A DNA stretch of 53,423 nucleotides from Paludibacteraceae bacterium (lineage in GTDB: Bacteria; Bacteroidota; Bacteroidia; Bacteroidales; Paludibacteraceae). The stretch lies in assembly GCA_016302585.1 (NCBI GenBank), contig JAEDNI010000006.1:1-53423 (forward strand). The letters are read 5' to 3'. The translations under genes and the position numbers were made by a program. Position 1 is the first letter of the stretch; every line of letters starts with the position of its first letter. The notes beneath the pieces were generated by a model. That model was not told where the DNA came from and made no database searches. It saw only the letters and a list, made by a program, of their open reading frames with translations. Shown in pieces: positions 50,614-53,423 of the stretch.

Positions 50614-50651
50614 AACAAACCCCATCCAAATTGGGATGAGGTCTGTTTGCT
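50614..50651 (-). terminator. Terminator of the ATPase/unknown gene pair
   Basis: Stem CCCCATCC (50620-50627) with GGATGAGG (50634-50641), one mismatch, extended by CAAAC (50616-50620) and GTTTG (50645-50649), with GTTGGTTGTGTTTTT following on minus. Confidence 0.65.
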
Positions 50652-50701
50652 GTTTCGGGTGTATTTTAGGCGTATTTTACGCCCGTTGAGAAGTCCAAAT
50701 T

Positions 50702-51865
50702 TTACTTCAACTTAACACCATTAATATGTGTGATTCCGTACTTTTCAAGCAGTTCGACGTAGTGTTTTACCGATCCGGAATAGCGTCCTAACTCCTTCCA
50801 AGCGCGAACAAATTGGTCGTGATTGTTCTTTTTGGAGTAGTCCTTGACCAGCTGCTCGGTCATCCACCGGGTGATGTCCCGAACGGAGCAAGCACGGCGC
50901 ACGTATCCCATCTGCCGCAAGGCATAGATAGCGGCGGAGAGGCACTGGAAATAATCCCACTCTTTCTCCTGAATCCGCAGGAACTGCGTCAGCTGTTTCT
51001 GTTGTTTCTCGCTCACCTCTTTTTCCCAGAAAAGCACCGGTTTCTCGGGCTTTAGATGCTTGGTGATATATTTCTGCCAGTTGAGCATCCATTGTCCCCA
51101 CAACTGCCGCCGGTCGTCATTCAAAGCATTTATCTCCTCCTTTAGAAAGAGCCAATCGGTCTCTTGATCCACTACGAAGTTCCGATGTCTGGCAGCGCGG
51201 GGTTGCGAACCGGGGATCTCCCGTATCTGCGCTTGATAACTCGTCCACACCCAGGTGAGATAGCGTTTGTAGATATCTTCTGCATCCTCGCCTTCAAAGA
51301 TGAAAGTCGGTTCGTTGTTTTGGTCATCGCGTTGCAGACCTTCATAGAGCGCATTGACCTGCGCAGGATCCGTCCAGTTCGTGTGTAAGAACTGTTGCCG
51401 ACGCGTCTCTGTCTGCGCGGCGTTCAGCAACCATTGTGCAAAAGGCGCATCCCAAGGACAGCACTCCCAGATATGGTTCCGGAAGGTCTCCACCGTCAGG
51501 TAGTGCATATACGTCGTCACCAATTGCAGCGCCAGATCCAGCAAACGCACATTCGGGCATATATCCGCCCACTCCACTTCCGAAGTGGCTAACCCTATAT
51601 ACGCTTCGTTGAGCAGTTCGACCTCTACCCCGATCAGCCCCCATTCGTCGCGTCTCACTTCCCGCTCATACTGCTTGATCCACACCATCCGCTCCGCGTC
51701 GCTATCTATCGCTATACCTCGCCGGACGCCTTCCTCCGTGTCCACAATCAACGCACTCAGCAGCGCAGCTCCCGCCACACCGCCTATCTCTACATCCGTT
51801 CCAGCCACTTTTAGATAGTGGTTCTCGTACCGCAGTCGGTCGTCTATGATATAGTCTTCTAACAT
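50702..51865 (-). CDS. Unknown protein coupled to an AAA ATPase
   Basis: 387 residues, cytoplasmic, rich in Trp, Gln and acidic residues, apparently mostly helical. No signal peptide, membrane segment, HTH or known catalytic motif that I can name. The C-terminal third (from about 290) is a helical, basic region with WDYFQCLSAAIYALRQMGYV and RAWKELGRYSGSVKHYVELL, which has the look of a helical adaptor. Its start overlaps the end of the ATPase gene by 7 bases, so the two are made together. The function should be sought with the ATPase. Confidence 0.7.
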   Translation of the reverse strand: MLEDYIIDDRLRYENHYLKVAGTDVEIGGVAGAALLSALIVDTEEGVRRGIAIDSDAERMVWIKQYEREVRRDEWGLIGVEVELLNEAYIGLATSEVEWADICPNVRLLDLALQLVTTYMHYLTVETFRNHIWECCPWDAPFAQWLLNAAQTETRRQQFLHTNWTDPAQVNALYEGLQRDDQNNEPTFIFEGEDAEDIYKRYLTWVWTSYQAQIREIPGSQPRAARHRNFVVDQETDWLFLKEEINALNDDRRQLWGQWMLNWQKYITKHLKPEKPVLFWEKEVSEKQQKQLTQFLRIQEKEWDYFQCLSAAIYALRQMGYVRRACSVRDITRWMTEQLVKDYSKKNNHDQFVRAWKELGRYSGSVKHYVELLEKYGITHINGVKLK

Positions 51866-53043
51866 AATAGCTTTTCCAAATCAAGCGACAAGAACTGCTC
51901 TATCGTGATTCCCTCATGCCCAACAATCAACGCTAATTTGGGATGAAAAAGATTTCGGAATGTAACTAAGCCGCTTGTCTTCTTCTCATAGTTGCTTTTG
52001 ACTTCTATGCCAACAATTTCATTGTTCCATTCAAGCACAAAATCCACCTCTTCAGCTTTCTGCCGCCAATACCACACGTTCATGTCGTTCAACTCCGCTT
52101 GGCTAAGCAAGTATGCTCCGACAGCCGATTCAACCTGACGTCCCCATAACTTCGGATCTGTGGCTACTTGCCTGAATGTATGACGCGAATAAGCATTATA
52201 AAGCGCATTGTTATATACCTGAAACTTAGGCACACTTTGATGTTTGCGGGCATCATCATTCGCATATTTATACAATCCTGCCAGCAGATTTGCCTCTTTG
52301 AGCAGTTTTAAATATGCAGCTATCGTGGTTACATTTCCGGCATCTTGAAGCTGTCCTTGCAATTTAGTGAGCGACAGCAATTCTGTAGAATAGGAGCACC
52401 CAAGTTCAAAAATCTGTCGCAACAGAGCCGGTTTATAGACGTTGCTGGTTTCCAGCACATCTTTGGTAATACTGGGTTCGGCTATGGAGTCTCGCACGTA
52501 TCTACGCCAGCGATTCTCATCCTGAATGAGACTTGCTGCTCCGGGATAACCACCGAAATAGATGTACTGTCTCATGTCGAAATTGAATGCTTCGTGCATT
52601 TCGGCAAATGTCCAGTGGGTCATTCTGATAAGTTCAAACCGTCCTGCAAGCGACTCGGTCAATCCATGCATGATCATCAGACGGGAAGACCCCAAAAGCA
52701 GCAATTTTATATTCGTATTGTTCCACGTGTCCTCGTCCCATTGTTTCTTGACAAACTCACTCCAGTTGTGTATCTTCTGCACTTCGTCAATGACTAAAAG
52801 GCGTTCTTTCTGCCCGGTAAACTGCATCTCCAGCCGCTCTTTTTGCCATATTTCGTTAATCCAGGTGCCATCTTGTTCTGTATCTGCAGTATAGAAAGAG
52901 TACGGGATTTGTATAGTACTCAACACTTGGCGCACGAGAGTCGTTTTGCCCACTTGCCGCGGACCTAAAACCACCTGAATAAAGTGACGCTCTTCCTCTA
53001 ATCTTGCGCGGAGCATGTTTTCATAATAAGGACGTTGAATCAT
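51859..53043 (-). CDS. AAA ATPase with DUF4143 C-terminal domain
   Basis: 394 residues from the ATG at 53043 (MIQRPYYENMLRARLEEERH). The frame opens 8 codons earlier but that ATG lies in the promoter -7 box. N-terminal AAA_14-type ATPase: Walker A VLGPRQVGKTTLV and Walker B LLVIDEVQKIHNW, a sensor-like LLLGSSRLM; C-terminal DUF4143 domain from about 190 with a restriction-nuclease-like core EVDFVLEWNNEIVGIEVKSN. The family is common in bacteria and archaea and its role is not settled. Regulated from a promoter preceded by four 22-bp repeats. Confidence 0.85.
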   Translation of the reverse strand: MIQRPYYENMLRARLEEERHFIQVVLGPRQVGKTTLVRQVLSTIQIPYSFYTADTEQDGTWINEIWQKERLEMQFTGQKERLLVIDEVQKIHNWSEFVKKQWDEDTWNNTNIKLLLLGSSRLMIMHGLTESLAGRFELIRMTHWTFAEMHEAFNFDMRQYIYFGGYPGAASLIQDENRWRRYVRDSIAEPSITKDVLETSNVYKPALLRQIFELGCSYSTELLSLTKLQGQLQDAGNVTTIAAYLKLLKEANLLAGLYKYANDDARKHQSVPKFQVYNNALYNAYSRHTFRQVATDPKLWGRQVESAVGAYLLSQAELNDMNVWYWRQKAEEVDFVLEWNNEIVGIEVKSNYEKKTSGLVTFRNLFHPKLALIVGHEGITIEQFLSLDLEKLLC

Positions 53044-53064
53044 AGCTTCTTTTGTTTTACGCCA

Positions 53065-53096
53065 CAAAATTACTGCTTTTTTTTGACATGTGCAAA
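53065..53096 (-). promoter_or_regulatory. Promoter of the AAA ATPase operon
   Basis: Minus strand: TTTG (53093-53096), 20 bases, TAATTTTG (53065-53072). The -33 box touches the first of the 22-bp repeats. Transcription should start near 53058, fixing the ATG at 53043 as start. Confidence 0.85.
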
Positions 53097-53182
53097 TTTT
53101 TACTCAATTTTATTGCAATTTTTACTCAAAAGTCTCTAAATATTTACTCAAATCTACTAAAATATTTACTCAAACAACGTGA
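53095..53182. repeat. Four 22-bp direct repeats upstream of the ATPase promoter
   Basis: TTTACTCAA occurs at 53099-53107, 53121-53129, 53143-53151 and 53165-53173, exactly 22 bp apart (two DNA turns). The conserved core is AATWTTTACTCAA (13 bases), followed by a variable 9-base stretch. All copies have the same orientation and begin at the -33 box. The design looks like a row of binding sites on one face of the helix. Not CRISPR: too short, with no 23-47 bp repeats and no real spacers. Confidence 0.93.
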
Positions 53183-53201
53183 TGCTTATCTATTATATAG
53201 C

Positions 53202-53232
53202 ACACGGGCGACTCGTTGAGAGCCGCCCGTGT
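53202..53232 (-). terminator. Terminator after the tagged-protein fragment
   Basis: 9-bp perfect stem ACACGGGCG (53202-53210) with CGCCCGTGT (53224-53232), extended inside by CTC/GAG. No strong T-run. Confidence 0.6.
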
Positions 53233-53236
53233 TATT

Positions 53237-53278
53237 AAATCACAAATTTTAAATCTCAAATCTCAAATGTGAAACTTT
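53237..53278. repeat. 7-bp tandem array after the last gene
   Basis: Heptads AAATCAC, AAATTTT, AAATCTC, AAATCTC, AAATGTG, AAACTTT, ending four bases before the stop codon at 53282. It overlaps the small hairpin GTGAAAC/GTTTCAC (53268-53284). Confidence 0.85.
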
Positions 53279-53281
53279 GTT

Positions 53282-53423
53282 TCACTTAACTTCTTGTCCT
53301 TGGAGTGTATAGGTTTTGTCCCCGCGGAGAATGAAGATCTGACCATTATGGTTTATAACCGATTCATACCCAGAAAATGACGCAAATGAATGTGTTTTAT
53401 TCCCTCCACATCAGAAATAGAAT
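53282..53423 (-). pseudogene. C-terminal end of a tagged secreted protein, apparently frameshifted
   Basis: Reading inward from the right edge, the last 43 codons (53410 down to 53282) end in NGQIFILRGDKTYTLQGQEV and K, a clear match to the tag of the two large secreted proteins. In that frame a TGA stands at 53411-53413. One frame over, the edge begins SISDVEGIK, resembling the linker that normally precedes the tag (compare AISNTAADA in the 771-residue protein). So either a real one- or two-base frameshift or a sequencing/assembly error near the edge splits the gene. The protein body is outside the window. Confidence 0.6.

Larger units (their letters stand above)
50390..50701. other. Spacer with the rpsL promoter and a terminator
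   Basis: 312 bases without a gene. It holds the rpsL promoter (50509-50540), a leader of about 110 bases, and the terminator of the gene at 50702-51865. Nothing else seen. Confidence 0.7.

Noticed and set aside
53044..53067. Eight extra N-terminal codons of the AAA ATPase
   Set aside because: The upstream ATG lies in the -7 box of its own promoter.
53095..53182. CRISPR array
   Set aside because: The period is 22 bp with a 13-base core and 9-base variable part, much too short for CRISPR repeats and spacers, and no cas genes are present.
1..53423. Insertion sequences, prophage or integrase genes
   Set aside because: No transposase, integrase or phage-like proteins were found in any frame; gene content is chromosomal core plus surface proteins.

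Overview
The window reads as a chromosomal segment (possibly one assembled contig) of a Bacteroidota bacterium, almost certainly order Bacteroidales. Evidence: eleven promoters of the Bacteroidetes sigma-ABfr type (TTTG, 19-20 bases, TAnnTTTG), no purine-rich Shine-Dalgarno boxes, DUF6377 and DUF5063 proteins, OmpA-type outer-membrane proteins, a merged str/S10/spc/alpha ribosomal cluster without tuf, and secreted proteins ending in a short NGQxxIxxGDxxY tag. A gut or rumen Paludibacteraceae-like lineage is my guess from the style of the secreted proteins and is not proven.

Layout. 1-537: no gene; a leftward promoter at 282-313 drives a noncoding leader running off the edge. 588-6193 (minus): aldo/keto reductase, a 1496-residue multi-domain secreted protein, and a 43-residue peptide ended by a terminator. 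6428-7951 (plus): membrane-anchored HTH protein (DUF6377). 7948-12948 (minus): OmpA-LysM protein, tRNA(CAU), a second OmpA-family protein and a zinc-peptidase lipoprotein, with a 35-bp tandem repeat copied from the end of the ompA-like gene. 13129-17991 (plus): pta-ackA-GH13-UbiA operon. 18025-21404 (minus): small membrane protein, ParC-type topoisomerase, Maf. 21507-24324 (minus): secreted coiled-coil protein, upp, VanZ-like, dprA, with overlapping GTG/TTG starts. 24420-27221 (plus): DUF5063 protein, 3'-5' exonuclease, alkaline phosphatase. 27357-29672 (minus): secreted modular protein with a recent 732-bp internal duplication. 30010-50389 (minus): about 20 kb of translation genes, rpsL to rplQ, ending in an archaeal-type aspartyl-tRNA synthetase. 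50702-53043 (minus): AAA ATPase (DUF4143 type) overlapping an unknown gene, with four 22-bp repeats upstream of their promoter. 53282-53423: C-terminal end of another tagged secreted protein, apparently frameshifted.

How it works together. The plus operon at 13 kb makes acetate and ATP from acetyl-CoA (Pta, AckA) beside an intracellular alpha-glucan enzyme, which fits a saccharolytic fermenter. The secreted modular proteins and OmpA proteins serve the cell surface. The ribosomal block supplies both ribosomal subunits, RNA polymerase alpha, SecY, initiation factor 1, methionine aminopeptidase and EF-G from one strand.

The least expected structure is in the spacers. Many are filled by short tandem arrays with a strict 7-bp period (others 9, 10, 11 or 14 bp), each array with its own unit, often touching stop or start codons and twice lying in frame inside the peptidase gene. 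Together with the 22-bp repeats before the ATPase promoter and the 35-bp ompA-tail repeats, these are the best candidates for something not yet described.
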